A DNA stretch of 64,000 nt from Tolypothrix brevis GSE-NOS-MK-07-07A (GTDB taxonomy: Bacteria > Cyanobacteriota > Cyanobacteriia > Cyanobacteriales > Nostocaceae), in assembly GCA_019358985.1 (NCBI GenBank), contig JAHHIJ010000022.1, positions 39,861 to 103,860 of the forward strand, read 5' to 3'. Positions 1 to 6,362 of this stretch are shown here, one piece after another. The notes below the pieces were generated by a model, which did no database searches, was not told the DNA's origin, and saw only the letters and a list, made by a program, of their open reading frames with translations. A program made the translations under genes and the position numbers. Each line of letters opens with the position of its first letter. The first letter of the stretch is position 1.

Positions 1-522
1 TGTTTGGTCAAGGCGCTGTACGAAAGCGCCTTGACCTTCTTTTACATAAATCCGAAATTGGATTTTTGACCCCAACACTCCACCTTTGGGAGGATATTCT
101 TGTAATACGATAGCAATCCGAACACGGATAATATCAAGGTTAGCATTAATTATGGAGCGGGTGAGGGGAAACTGTTGCTTGATTTCTGCCCCAACATTGG
201 TTTCTGACGAAATCTCATCAGAAAAACCCGCTAACCTATCTTGCCCTTGGGTTCCACTCCTCCAATCCCAAGTAAAAGATTGGAAGTTTTGACTACCATC
301 GCTATTTTGTGTCGGTGTTTCGTCGAAGTAAATTGATTGTGTCCCATTAGCAAGTCCTTCGATTTCCCCTTCAGATACAATACCCAGCATCTGAGCAATT
401 GAAGTACTGCGCCCGCTGTCTGCCTCTTCTTTGGGCTTTGACTTCTTGCCTAGTATCCCCCCACTACCCGATAAGTTTAATACTTGCGCCCCTTTAGGGC
501 GGCTTCGTTTTTTCTTGGGCAT
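1..522 (-). CDS. Lambda gpJ-like tail tip protein, N-terminal part, cut by the window edge
   Basis: An open frame runs from ATG at 522 leftwards off the window without a stop, so only about 174 residues of a presumably very long protein are present. It starts with a Lys/Arg-rich stretch (MPKKKRSRPKG) and continues with SIAQMLGIVSEGEIEGLANG and then SIYFDETPTQNSDGSQNF. Both blocks resemble the N-terminus of lambda-type J tail-tip proteins, where the SEGEIEGL and DDTPVQNADG motifs sit in the tail-assembly part. J forms the distal tail tip and binds the host receptor through its C-terminus, which is not visible here. It lies just downstream of the gpI-like gene on the same strand (2-base gap), which is the I-J order of lambda. 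Confidence 0.8.
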   Translation of the reverse strand, partial: MPKKKRSRPKGAQVLNLSGSGGILGKKSKPKEEADSGRSTSIAQMLGIVSEGEIEGLANGTQSIYFDETPTQNSDGSQNFQSFTWDWRSGTQGQDRLAGFSDEISSETNVGAEIKQQFPLTRSIINANLDIIRVRIAIVLQEYPPKGGVLGSKIQFRIYVKEGQGAFVQRLDQT

Positions 523-524
523 TG

Positions 525-1088
525 CTACTTAGTCAAATACGTGACTATCTTTGCCGAAACCAAATACATCCCAACAACAACCACCCCATAAATTATTGGT
601 ACTCTCCCCCCTTCTTTGGTTGTAGTCGAAGGGTTGCCAAAACCGAGAGATTTTTTGCTTTCTTTGGCATCAGGCGAACTTTGACGACCAAATAAGGAAG
701 ATATTCCACCTAAAAGCATTGCACCACCAGTAAGGATAAGGGTTGTGGCAGAAATGCCCAAAAATCCCACTCCCGTCAGTCCTAGCCCGATTAATGCCAC
801 ACCTCCAATAATCCGCCCGACTGTCCCCGCACCAGCAATAACGGGAATAATACGAATTGACCGCACCTGCGGAGATATCGGACTACAAAGTTGGGTATCA
901 TCTATTTCTTGATACCCTACTTTTATTTGATAGTTCACACCCCGGTGTGCAGCTTCGTATAAATAAGTTGCAAATCTTGGGAAGTTTGCACGTAATGAGG
1001 CAACTGCTTCGGCAACACTATTAACATCGACTGTAATTGTATCTATAAATATATCAGCGAGTTCACCGCACAAAGTAACAGTAATCAT
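525..1088 (-). CDS. Lambda gpI-like tail assembly protein
   Basis: A 187-residue protein if the internal ATG at 1088 is used. The open frame reaches 1139, but the extra 17 residues are translated from a polypurine repeat, so I prefer 1088 (MITVTLCGELADIF). The first ~90 residues form a ubiquitin-like region: LCGELADIF, then SVAEAVASLRANFPRF, then a stretch ending in IIPVIAGAG. This is the pattern of the Lambda_tail_I family. A glycine/alanine-rich hydrophobic segment follows (about residues 85-135), then a GR.P..YG.V.VG tail also typical of gpI. In lambda gpI is needed for tail-tip assembly and acts with gpJ, gpK and gpL. The partial J gene follows immediately. Confidence 0.82.
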   Translation of the reverse strand: MITVTLCGELADIFIDTITVDVNSVAEAVASLRANFPRFATYLYEAAHRGVNYQIKVGYQEIDDTQLCSPISPQVRSIRIIPVIAGAGTVGRIIGGVALIGLGLTGVGFLGISATTLILTGGAMLLGGISSLFGRQSSPDAKESKKSLGFGNPSTTTKEGGRVPIIYGVVVVGMYLVSAKIVTYLTK

Positions 1089-1199
1089 TTTGAATGAAGG
1101 AAGAAGGAAGACGGAAGAGGGAAGAAGGTTGAGGATCATAGGGAAGATTTAAAATAAATTCAACCTTCTTCCTACTTCCTCCGAACTTCTTCCTTCGCT
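1089..1199. repeat. Polypurine/polypyrimidine spacer repeat between tail genes
   Basis: Short degenerate GAAGGAAGAAGG-type units run on one strand up to about 1140, then their pyrimidine complements (CTTCTTCCTACTTCC) run to 1199. The gap between the divergent I-like and M-like genes is therefore a loose inverted pair of polypurine tracts. Similar tracts occur at 1850-1881, 2238-2316 and 3686-3722. Confidence 0.7.
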
Positions 1200-1847
1200 A
1201 TGAGCTACCCTATACTTCCCTTAACACCGACATGGGGCAATCCAGAACAAGAACAGGCTGATGTTGCTAAAACCAAATATGGCAAGGCTGGTGTTGAACA
1301 GCGCGATTTTATTGGGATTAATCCCCTTTCTACAAGTTGGGATATCAGCGTTAATATTCGCAACTTTCAAGAAGTTGATGATTTTTTGCTTTCGCGTCGT
1401 GGACAACCATTTCGCCTAAGTTTGGATGGAGGAATTACCGACGATGGAAAGTTCTACATTTGTACGGAGTGGCAAATACAGCAATTAGGGATAGGAGCAG
1501 GAAGCTTCAATGCCAAGATTAATCAGGTGCGAAGATTACAACCATTGCCTTTCGCGGGGGAGGGAAGTCCAGGTGTAGCGTACAGAATAATGTATAAATT
1601 TGAGATTACCGGGGACGGGGGACCTTATACCTTCTTTGATAATCAAATCATTGATCTATGGGGTGTCATTGGTGAATTCCAGACAATACGGAATCAAGGA
1701 ACCATTAATCTATTTTTAGAATGTCAAGGCGATCTTTATAATCCTTATACACCATCTCCTGTGTTAGTTGCTTTAACAGGGTATTCAGGGTTTACTCCTG
1801 AATCGGATATTAGGAATATTAGCATTATTTCTATTAATCCACTATGA
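1200..1847 (+). CDS. Phage minor tail protein, gpM-like
   Basis: A 215-residue protein starting at ATG 1200, directly after a pyrimidine-rich repeat, so no ordinary ribosome site is visible. The first ~115 residues (P.WGNPEQEQADV..TKYGKAGVEQR, then a segment with WDISV and DDFLLSRRGQPFRL) follow the plan of lambda gpM/minor tail proteins: a beta-sandwich in which a short loop ends in a region describing a hinge or cap. The last 90 residues have no counterpart in lambda M. A second, shorter member of the same fold lies at 3227-3571. Role: probably a structural component between tail tube and tip. Family assignment is by pattern only. Confidence 0.6.
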   Translation: MSYPILPLTPTWGNPEQEQADVAKTKYGKAGVEQRDFIGINPLSTSWDISVNIRNFQEVDDFLLSRRGQPFRLSLDGGITDDGKFYICTEWQIQQLGIGAGSFNAKINQVRRLQPLPFAGEGSPGVAYRIMYKFEITGDGGPYTFFDNQIIDLWGVIGEFQTIRNQGTINLFLECQGDLYNPYTPSPVLVALTGYSGFTPESDIRNISIISINPL

Positions 1848-1849
1848 AG

Positions 1850-1881
1850 TTCGTAGGAAGAAGGAAGAGGGAAGAAGGATG
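1850..1881. repeat. Polypurine spacer repeat
   Basis: GAAGAAGGAAGAGGGAAGAAGG-like tract right after the M-like gene and before the convergent four-helix-bundle gene; same family as 1089-1199. Confidence 0.6.
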
Positions 1882-1883
1882 AG

Positions 1884-2237
1884 TTAGTTGCTTTGTAACT
1901 TTTGAAGAGTAGATACCATAATACGCTGTAAGTCATCTACTTCTTTCAAAACAGCAGTAAACAAATCAGGATTAGCTAACCCTACTTCTTTGGCAATAAT
2001 TAATTGTGTGTCTAGTTCCCTTAAACTGCCTAACGCAATTTGCAGAAACCTTATATATTCTGCTTTATGTACCCTTCCGTAGCCCTCGGCTATATTTGAA
2101 GGGACAGAAACCGCAGAACGCCTGATTTGACTAGTTAAACCATATATCTCAGAGCTAGGGAAATGCTTAGTTATTTCATAACAAGAGATGGAAAGCTGAA
2201 TACCGCGCTTCCAAATAAACTGTTCTCTGTGACTCAT
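1884..2237 (-). CDS. Four-helix-bundle protein (23S rRNA-intervening-sequence/S23 type)
   Basis: A 117-residue all-helical protein. It shows the hallmark pattern of the 'four helix bundle protein' family: an N-terminal W-K-x-G-I-Q-L helix, then FPSSEIYGLTSQIRRSAVSVPSNIAEGYGR, then EYIRFLQIALGSLRELDTQL. These proteins are often encoded inside rRNA intervening sequences and are structurally related to the Avd accessory protein of diversity-generating retroelements. Their function is not established. Here it sits alone, opposite in strand to its neighbours and bounded on both sides by polypurine repeats, inside a phage tail operon where it does not belong. It is probably a small inserted cargo gene (morphon-like). 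A true Avd is present elsewhere in this window (42854-43213). Confidence 0.88.
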   Translation of the reverse strand: MSHREQFIWKRGIQLSISCYEITKHFPSSEIYGLTSQIRRSAVSVPSNIAEGYGRVHKAEYIRFLQIALGSLRELDTQLIIAKEVGLANPDLFTAVLKEVDDLQRIMVSTLQKLQSN

Positions 2238-2316
2238 GATGTTTGAAGGAAGAAGTTAGAAGTAGTTCTAATTTTATCATCCTTCTTCCTCCTTCCTTCT
2301 TCCCTCTTCCTTCCTT
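2238..2316. repeat. Polypurine/polypyrimidine spacer repeat
   Basis: GAAGGAAGAAG units beside the start of the four-helix gene, then a long CTTCTTCCTCC tract ending at the ATG of the gpL-like gene. With the tract at 1850 it brackets the four-helix gene. Confidence 0.65.
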
Positions 2317-2988
2317 ATGATTAGTAATTTAATATCACTCAATCCAGATTCACCAATTGAATTATTTGAAATATCGGGGTGGAATTTAATTACGCCGTCA
2401 GAAAGTTTATATATTTGTAACTTTACAGGTGTAGCTTTTGAAGGCACAGAATATTCAGCGATTGGGTGTGAAAGCGAAGGATTTGATTTAATTGGTCAAG
2501 GTTCGATTCCGACACCACAATTAACTGTGTCCAATATTGGGCGGGTGATTAGCGATTTACTTTTTATCTGCAAAACTAATCCGAATTATCGGCTTGAAGG
2601 GTCAAAGGTATTACGCCGTGTCACCCAAAGGCAATTTTTAGATGGGCAAGAAAACGTCAATGCGGCGATTAAAGAACTTCCCCGACAAGAATATATTATT
2701 GAGCAGATGCAGGAAGAAACGTATTTAGCCGTGAAATTTCGTTTGGGAAGTCCGTTTGACGTGGAGGGTGTCACACTTCCAGCGCGTCCACTGTTACGAT
2801 CTTGTTCTTGGAGGTATCGCAGTGCTGAGTGTGGGTGGACGGGGGGAATGCTTACTTTAAATAATCAGTCAACTACCAATTCCGCGCTAGACCAATGTGC
2901 AAAATCACTCCCGGCTTGTGAATGCAGGTTTGGTCAGTACACAGATTTACCTTTTGGTGGTGCGCCTGGACTCAACACTTATCGATAA
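2317..2988 (+). CDS. Lambda gpL-like minor tail protein
   Basis: A 223-residue protein. The N-terminal two thirds ([14 protein letters not shown], then [22 protein letters not shown], then [11 protein letters not shown]) match the Phage_tail_L plan. The C-terminal third carries the conserved cysteine cluster: C at LLRSCSW, C at SAECGW, then C residues in [15 protein letters not shown]. In lambda gpL the C-terminal domain binds an iron-sulfur cluster through four cysteines, so a cluster is plausible here too (inference). gpL joins the tail tip complex with I, J and K. The ATG at 2317 follows a polypyrimidine repeat. Confidence 0.85.
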   Translation: MISNLISLNPDSPIELFEISGWNLITPSESLYICNFTGVAFEGTEYSAIGCESEGFDLIGQGSIPTPQLTVSNIGRVISDLLFICKTNPNYRLEGSKVLRRVTQRQFLDGQENVNAAIKELPRQEYIIEQMQEETYLAVKFRLGSPFDVEGVTLPARPLLRSCSWRYRSAECGWTGGMLTLNNQSTTNSALDQCAKSLPACECRFGQYTDLPFGGAPGLNTYR

Positions 2989-3016
2989 AAAGCAATCGCA
3001 TAGAAGGAAGCTAATT

Positions 3017-3211
3017 ATGAAGTTCCGTAAAAAGCCTGTAATTATTGAAGCTGTACAAATCGACAACCGAATGACTGTTGAAACCCTTGAAGGGACAATG
3101 ACCGGCAATCCCGGAGATTGGTTAATTACAGGCATCAAAGGGGAGCTATATTTTTGCAAAGACGATATTTTCCAGCTAACCTATGAACCTGTTAATACTC
3201 AAGAGGCTTAA
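3017..3211 (+). CDS. Small phage-associated protein (PGDWxITGxKGE motif)
   Basis: A 64-residue protein starting at ATG 3017, with AGAAGGAAG upstream as ribosome site. A longer frame opens inside the gpL gene at 2897, but that part is only a shadow. The sequence [14 protein letters not shown]..., then [23 protein letters not shown], then YEP is the layout of a small protein common in phages and conjugative elements, where a PGDWIITGVKGE loop is invariant. Its function is unknown. It lies between the L-like and second M-like genes. Confidence 0.8.
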   Translation: MKFRKKPVIIEAVQIDNRMTVETLEGTMTGNPGDWLITGIKGELYFCKDDIFQLTYEPVNTQEA

Positions 3212-3226
3212 TGTCCGGCTACCAAA

Positions 3227-3571
3227 ATGCCAATAGCAATTCTAGAACTACCACCCACTTGGGATGCAACTAAAAAGGTTGCAGTGCCAGCTGCGATAAC
3301 CAAACTAGGCGACAGTTACGGGCAAGTTGTGGTGGAAGGAATAAAAGGAGCAACCCACGAATGGGATGTGAAATCGCCGGCATTACTCCCTGAAGAGGCA
3401 CAAGATAAATTAAGTCAATTGCGAGTGTTCTCTGGTGTGACTCCATTTTTGTGGAGTCCCGATAACGAATTGACCATACTGAGAAAAATCTACACCTGTG
3501 AAGGTTGGACACTGACCAGGGTGGGAATAACCGCTCATCAAATTAGCGCGACATTCAAGGAAGTTCCTTGA
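3227..3571 (+). CDS. Phage minor tail protein gpM (Phage_min_tail type)
   Basis: A 114-residue protein, close to the usual length of lambda gpM. The pattern fits gpM: an N-terminal beta-strand with P.W..TKK, then KLGDSYGQVVVEGIKGATHEWDV, a helix with QDKLSQLRVF, and the motif TPFLWSPDNE (equivalent to FLWTPP in lambda), then IYTCEGWTLTRVG. gpM caps the tape measure/tip complex during tail assembly. It is the better M candidate of the two M-like proteins here. Confidence 0.75.
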   Translation: MPIAILELPPTWDATKKVAVPAAITKLGDSYGQVVVEGIKGATHEWDVKSPALLPEEAQDKLSQLRVFSGVTPFLWSPDNELTILRKIYTCEGWTLTRVGITAHQISATFKEVP

Positions 3572-3685
3572 CTTGCATGATTGTTGAATTCGGGTTAAGA
3601 CCAATTGGTCTTAACATTTGTACACATTTCTCGTGTTTGGATTAACGGGAACAATACCAAAAAGTTCTATTGGTTGAGTAACTTC

Positions 3686-3722
3686 TCGTCCTTCTTCCTA
3701 CTTCCTACTTCCTACGAACTTC
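3686..3722. repeat. Polypyrimidine spacer repeat
   Basis: CTTCTTCCTACTTCC-type units, fourth member of the polypurine spacer family, just before the tail tube candidate. Confidence 0.55.
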
Positions 3723-3728
3723 ATAAAT

Positions 3729-4442
3729 ATGCCACAGACCATTAACCGCGCCAGTGTAGTAGAAACTACCCTTGGTATCACCTTTCAAATAGGCGAACTG
3801 CCTACACAACAAGTAGGAGCAGTAATTGTAACCAACCGCAACGTACTCAGTTACACAATTACCGCATCAGCTGCGGCTCTTGCCACTGCTGAGTCGCTTT
3901 CTGTGCAAGCGACACCCGTACTTTTGGATGCCGGAACATTGCTTAATTTCGGGGGTGTGGTTGCCACGCTTTCAAATGCCGCCGCTGCCGGCAGTACTGC
4001 ATTGCAATTACTGCCATTGCCGGGAAGCATTGGTAATGGTGCAACTGCTACTACCAAAGCACTGGTTTTTGTTTCTGGATGCACGGATGCCACGGTTAGC
4101 CCAGAAATCAAAAATGTTGACACCACTAACTACCTTTCTGGATTGGGGATGGAGAAGGTGACAACGGGTAATTCCAAAAAAATGCAGTTGAACTTTAACT
4201 TAATTTATGGCGATCGCGGAGGTAACATCCTCAGAAAAATTGCTTACGATAAAACTTATGCAGGGCGTGAATTCTACTTCTACTTGCTTTTTCCTAGTGG
4301 TGAAGCGCACGAAGGAATAGCCTTATTGGAATCAGCATCTCCCACGCAGCAAGTGCAAGATAAGCGCGCATTTTCCTGTAATGCCCAAGTACAAGGCGAT
4401 ACCTATATTTACACACCACCGGCATCCGTTAACATCTTCTAA
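3729..4442 (+). CDS. Candidate major tail (tube) protein
   Basis: A 237-residue protein rich in Ala, Thr and Val with predicted beta structure. It begins TTLGITFQIGELPTQQ, has an Ala-rich middle (about residues 40-100) and a C-terminal half with EIKNVDTTNY, then GDRGGNILRKIAYDK and REFYFYLLFPSGE, which looks like a tube-protein scaffold. Assignment rests on position: in siphoviruses the tail tube gene lies just upstream of the G/T chaperones and the tape measure, exactly as here. The middle insertion could be an Ig-like decoration. I recognise no specific family, so confidence is moderate. Confidence 0.55.
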   Translation: MPQTINRASVVETTLGITFQIGELPTQQVGAVIVTNRNVLSYTITASAAALATAESLSVQATPVLLDAGTLLNFGGVVATLSNAAAAGSTALQLLPLPGSIGNGATATTKALVFVSGCTDATVSPEIKNVDTTNYLSGLGMEKVTTGNSKKMQLNFNLIYGDRGGNILRKIAYDKTYAGREFYFYLLFPSGEAHEGIALLESASPTQQVQDKRAFSCNAQVQGDTYIYTPPASVNIF

Positions 4443-4444
4443 TT

Positions 4445-5029
4445 ATGGCAATCACACTTGAACTTACGCGCCCTAAATCTGTTACAACTAATGCCCAAAA
4501 CACTGTGGTATCAATTGGGACTATTGTAGAAACGGATGCATCGGAAGAAAGCTTTTTCATCCCCATAACCAGCGCTTCAACCGATCCACCTTCTTTCACT
4601 GTTGCCAACTCCACCACAATTAGTGGCAACACAAGCGTGACAACCACCAATAATGGTTTCCAAAATGTCAAAATCGGTGATGTGGTAACGGGTACTGGTA
4701 TTGCGGCTAGTTCCACGGTAACGGCTAAGGTAAACAATAATACGATTACGCTCAATAACAATGCCACCGCATCAGGTACGGTGACGCTAACTTTTGACCC
4801 ACCCGCTGCCATACCGACACTGTACGCGCTGAAAGTCACTCATACTAAGGCGGGTTCTGTTTTTGGGATAAACGTATCTCTTTATACTTATGATGGGACG
4901 CTAGGGGGGGTAGCGGGAACGGCGGCGAATGCGAGCAAGACTATTAATTTAGTATCAACTGACGGACAGCCTATACAAATTAATATGGATTCTTTCTTAA
5001 CTAACTTGCGTGTTCCCCAGTCGCCGTAA
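4445..5029 (+). CDS. Phage structural protein, Thr/Asn-rich, unknown
   Basis: A 194-residue protein starting 2 bases after the tube candidate, so probably cotranscribed. Residues 55-120 read as a beta-rich domain (VKIGDVVTGTGIAASSTVTAKV, then NNNTITLNNNATASGTVTLTF) of the kind repeated in phage decoration and fibre proteins. The C-terminal part ends in GQPIQINMDSFLTNLRVPQ. I do not recognise a family; a tail-tube-associated or decoration protein is the simplest reading. Confidence 0.5.
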   Translation: MAITLELTRPKSVTTNAQNTVVSIGTIVETDASEESFFIPITSASTDPPSFTVANSTTISGNTSVTTTNNGFQNVKIGDVVTGTGIAASSTVTAKVNNNTITLNNNATASGTVTLTFDPPAAIPTLYALKVTHTKAGSVFGINVSLYTYDGTLGGVAGTAANASKTINLVSTDGQPIQINMDSFLTNLRVPQSP

Positions 5030-5291
5030 ATTGAAGCACAATTATTTGCATTCAAATGGGCATACCGTAGCCCTTATTAATTGCAAACTGCACTCCGAGT
5101 ATTTGACTTGTGGTGCAGCTTATTTTGTAGCAGGATTGCCGGAACGTATGCTTTTATACAGTTTAGATGGCAATAAAATCTGTTTGATTGTTATTCCTAA
5201 AAGTGTTAGAAATAATCCTACATATACCCGTTTACTTTCACCACTAGACGATATCAAATATTATTATGCAGAACCCTTGGGGAGTGCCTGA
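5010..5291 (+). CDS. Small hypothetical protein between tube and chaperone genes
   Basis: An open frame of 93 codons from a GTG at 5010 that overlaps the end of the previous gene by 20 bases and the next by 26. A TTG at 5031, just after the upstream stop codon, is an alternative start. The protein (CGAAYFVAGLPERMLLYSLDGNKICLIVIPK) looks like a compact alpha/beta protein and has ordinary composition for a real gene. No family recognised. Confidence 0.5.
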   Translation: MFPSRRKLKHNYLHSNGHTVALINCKLHSEYLTCGAAYFVAGLPERMLLYSLDGNKICLIVIPKSVRNNPTYTRLLSPLDDIKYYYAEPLGSA

Positions 5292-6048
5292 AGTTGTTGA
5301 TGTAGCTGGATTTCCACTGCCGAAGATGGGCGGTTTGAATCCAGAAGAAAAAGATTATATGGCTAATAAAATTCGGAATGTGCAGTTTCAAGAAATTGCA
5401 CCTTTGGCTGAAATTGCGGATTTAGTTGTCGAGAAAGAAAAGATTTCCAAGATTGAGGCTATCTCGTTAATTCGCAAAACTCTTGAAGGTAATGCGGGTA
5501 AAAGTGAAGAGGAAATTGATAGATTACTAGCATTCGCCATTGAATACCAACACGAGCTAGGGCGGATTAAAAAGCCTGATATGATGGTAGAGAGGCAGTC
5601 GCAAGAAGTCGCGGTCATGATACTGCGATCGCGGCTAAAACCTGAGTGGATTTTAGAAAATATTGAAAATCTCCGAGCTTCTTTTCGGTGTTCACTTGAT
5701 AAAGAACAGTGCGCTTTACTTATGGCAACACCTGAAGAGAATTGGTTGAGTGATGCCACGCGGGAGAAAGTTATTAGGCAGATTGTGCGGAAGTTACCCG
5801 AAAATATCTATGCACAAATTGCCACATTTGCATTAGGGGAAGAGAAGGAATGGGTAGAACTTCCAATCATCACTTTTGAATCGGAGGATGTAACGCTGGG
5901 GGAGCGCTCCAAAGGCTTCGAGAATATCAAGAAGTCGTCGAAAAAGAACGCGAATTCTACAGAGAAGCCTACTACACCATCCAATATTTCGGAGTCACAG
6001 ACCCTAGATTCCACGCCCGAAGTTTCCACCGTGTCAGCTGTTGGGTGA
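5266..6048 (+). CDS. Tail assembly chaperone (gpG-like), zero-frame product
   Basis: A 260-residue, strongly helical, Glu/Lys-rich protein directly before the tape measure gene and a short -1-frame ORF. This is the standard position of the G gene of lambda-type phages. Residues 25-205 are regular helical sequence (EIADLVVEKEKISKIEAISLIRK, then ILRSRLKPEWILENIENL). From about residue 205 the chain becomes low-complexity Ser/Thr/Lys-rich, as expected where zero-frame coding is only a tail after a frameshift site. gpG coats the tape measure during tail assembly. Function is assigned by synteny and architecture. Confidence 0.72.
   Translation: MQNPWGVPEVVDVAGFPLPKMGGLNPEEKDYMANKIRNVQFQEIAPLAEIADLVVEKEKISKIEAISLIRKTLEGNAGKSEEEIDRLLAFAIEYQHELGRIKKPDMMVERQSQEVAVMILRSRLKPEWILENIENLRASFRCSLDKEQCALLMATPEENWLSDATREKVIRQIVRKLPENIYAQIATFALGEEKEWVELPIITFESEDVTLGERSKGFENIKKSSKKNANSTEKPTTPSNISESQTLDSTPEVSTVSAVG
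5895..5946 (+). promoter_or_regulatory. Candidate -1 ribosomal frameshift region
   Basis: Two slip sites are visible in the zero frame: a run of five G at 5898-5902 (codons CTG GGG GAG) and G-AAA-AAG at 5940-5946. The upstream one fits better because the -1 frame already looks coding from about 5904. Neither is a perfect XXXYYYZ heptamer. Confidence 0.45.
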
Positions 6049-6329
6049 TTCGCGAGATGGTTAACAGTTTGTACAAGCAATATAAGCTACATGCAAATGT
6101 AGTTACTTCCACTGTTGCGAAAATAGGCACGATGCTGGATATGTCAGGTAAGGCAACCATGCAAGAATTTCTACCGTTTCCTGACAGTACGCAAGAACGC
6201 AAGGCTTTACCAGTGTCAAAAGAGACGGCGCGGGTTTATCTGGAGTTGCGATCACAAGGGCTAATTCCCACGCGGGTATTAGGGGCGTTTGCGGATATTG
6301 ATGTTGAGATGGAGAAAATAGCCTTCTAA
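5901..6329 (+). CDS. Tail assembly chaperone T-part, read by -1 frameshift from the G-like gene
   Basis: The -1 frame relative to the G-like gene is open from 5880 to the stop at 6327-6329. From about 5904 it reads like real protein (ALQRLREYQEVVEKEREFYREAYY, then FGVTDPRFHARSFHRVSCW), well before the first plausible start codon at 6045 (GTG). This is the layout of the lambda G-T frameshift: a minority of ribosomes shift -1 and add this C-terminal domain, giving a G-T fusion that recruits tail tube subunits to the tape measure. If translated alone from 6045 it would be 94 residues. The coordinates give the inferred extension, not an independent gene. Confidence 0.65.
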   Translation, partial: GALQRLREYQEVVEKEREFYREAYYTIQYFGVTDPRFHARSFHRVSCWVIREMVNSLYKQYKLHANVVTSTVAKIGTMLDMSGKATMQEFLPFPDSTQERKALPVSKETARVYLELRSQGLIPTRVLGAFADIDVEMEKIAF

Positions 6330-6362
6330 GGGAATCATAACAACGTGATTAATGTTACCTAA

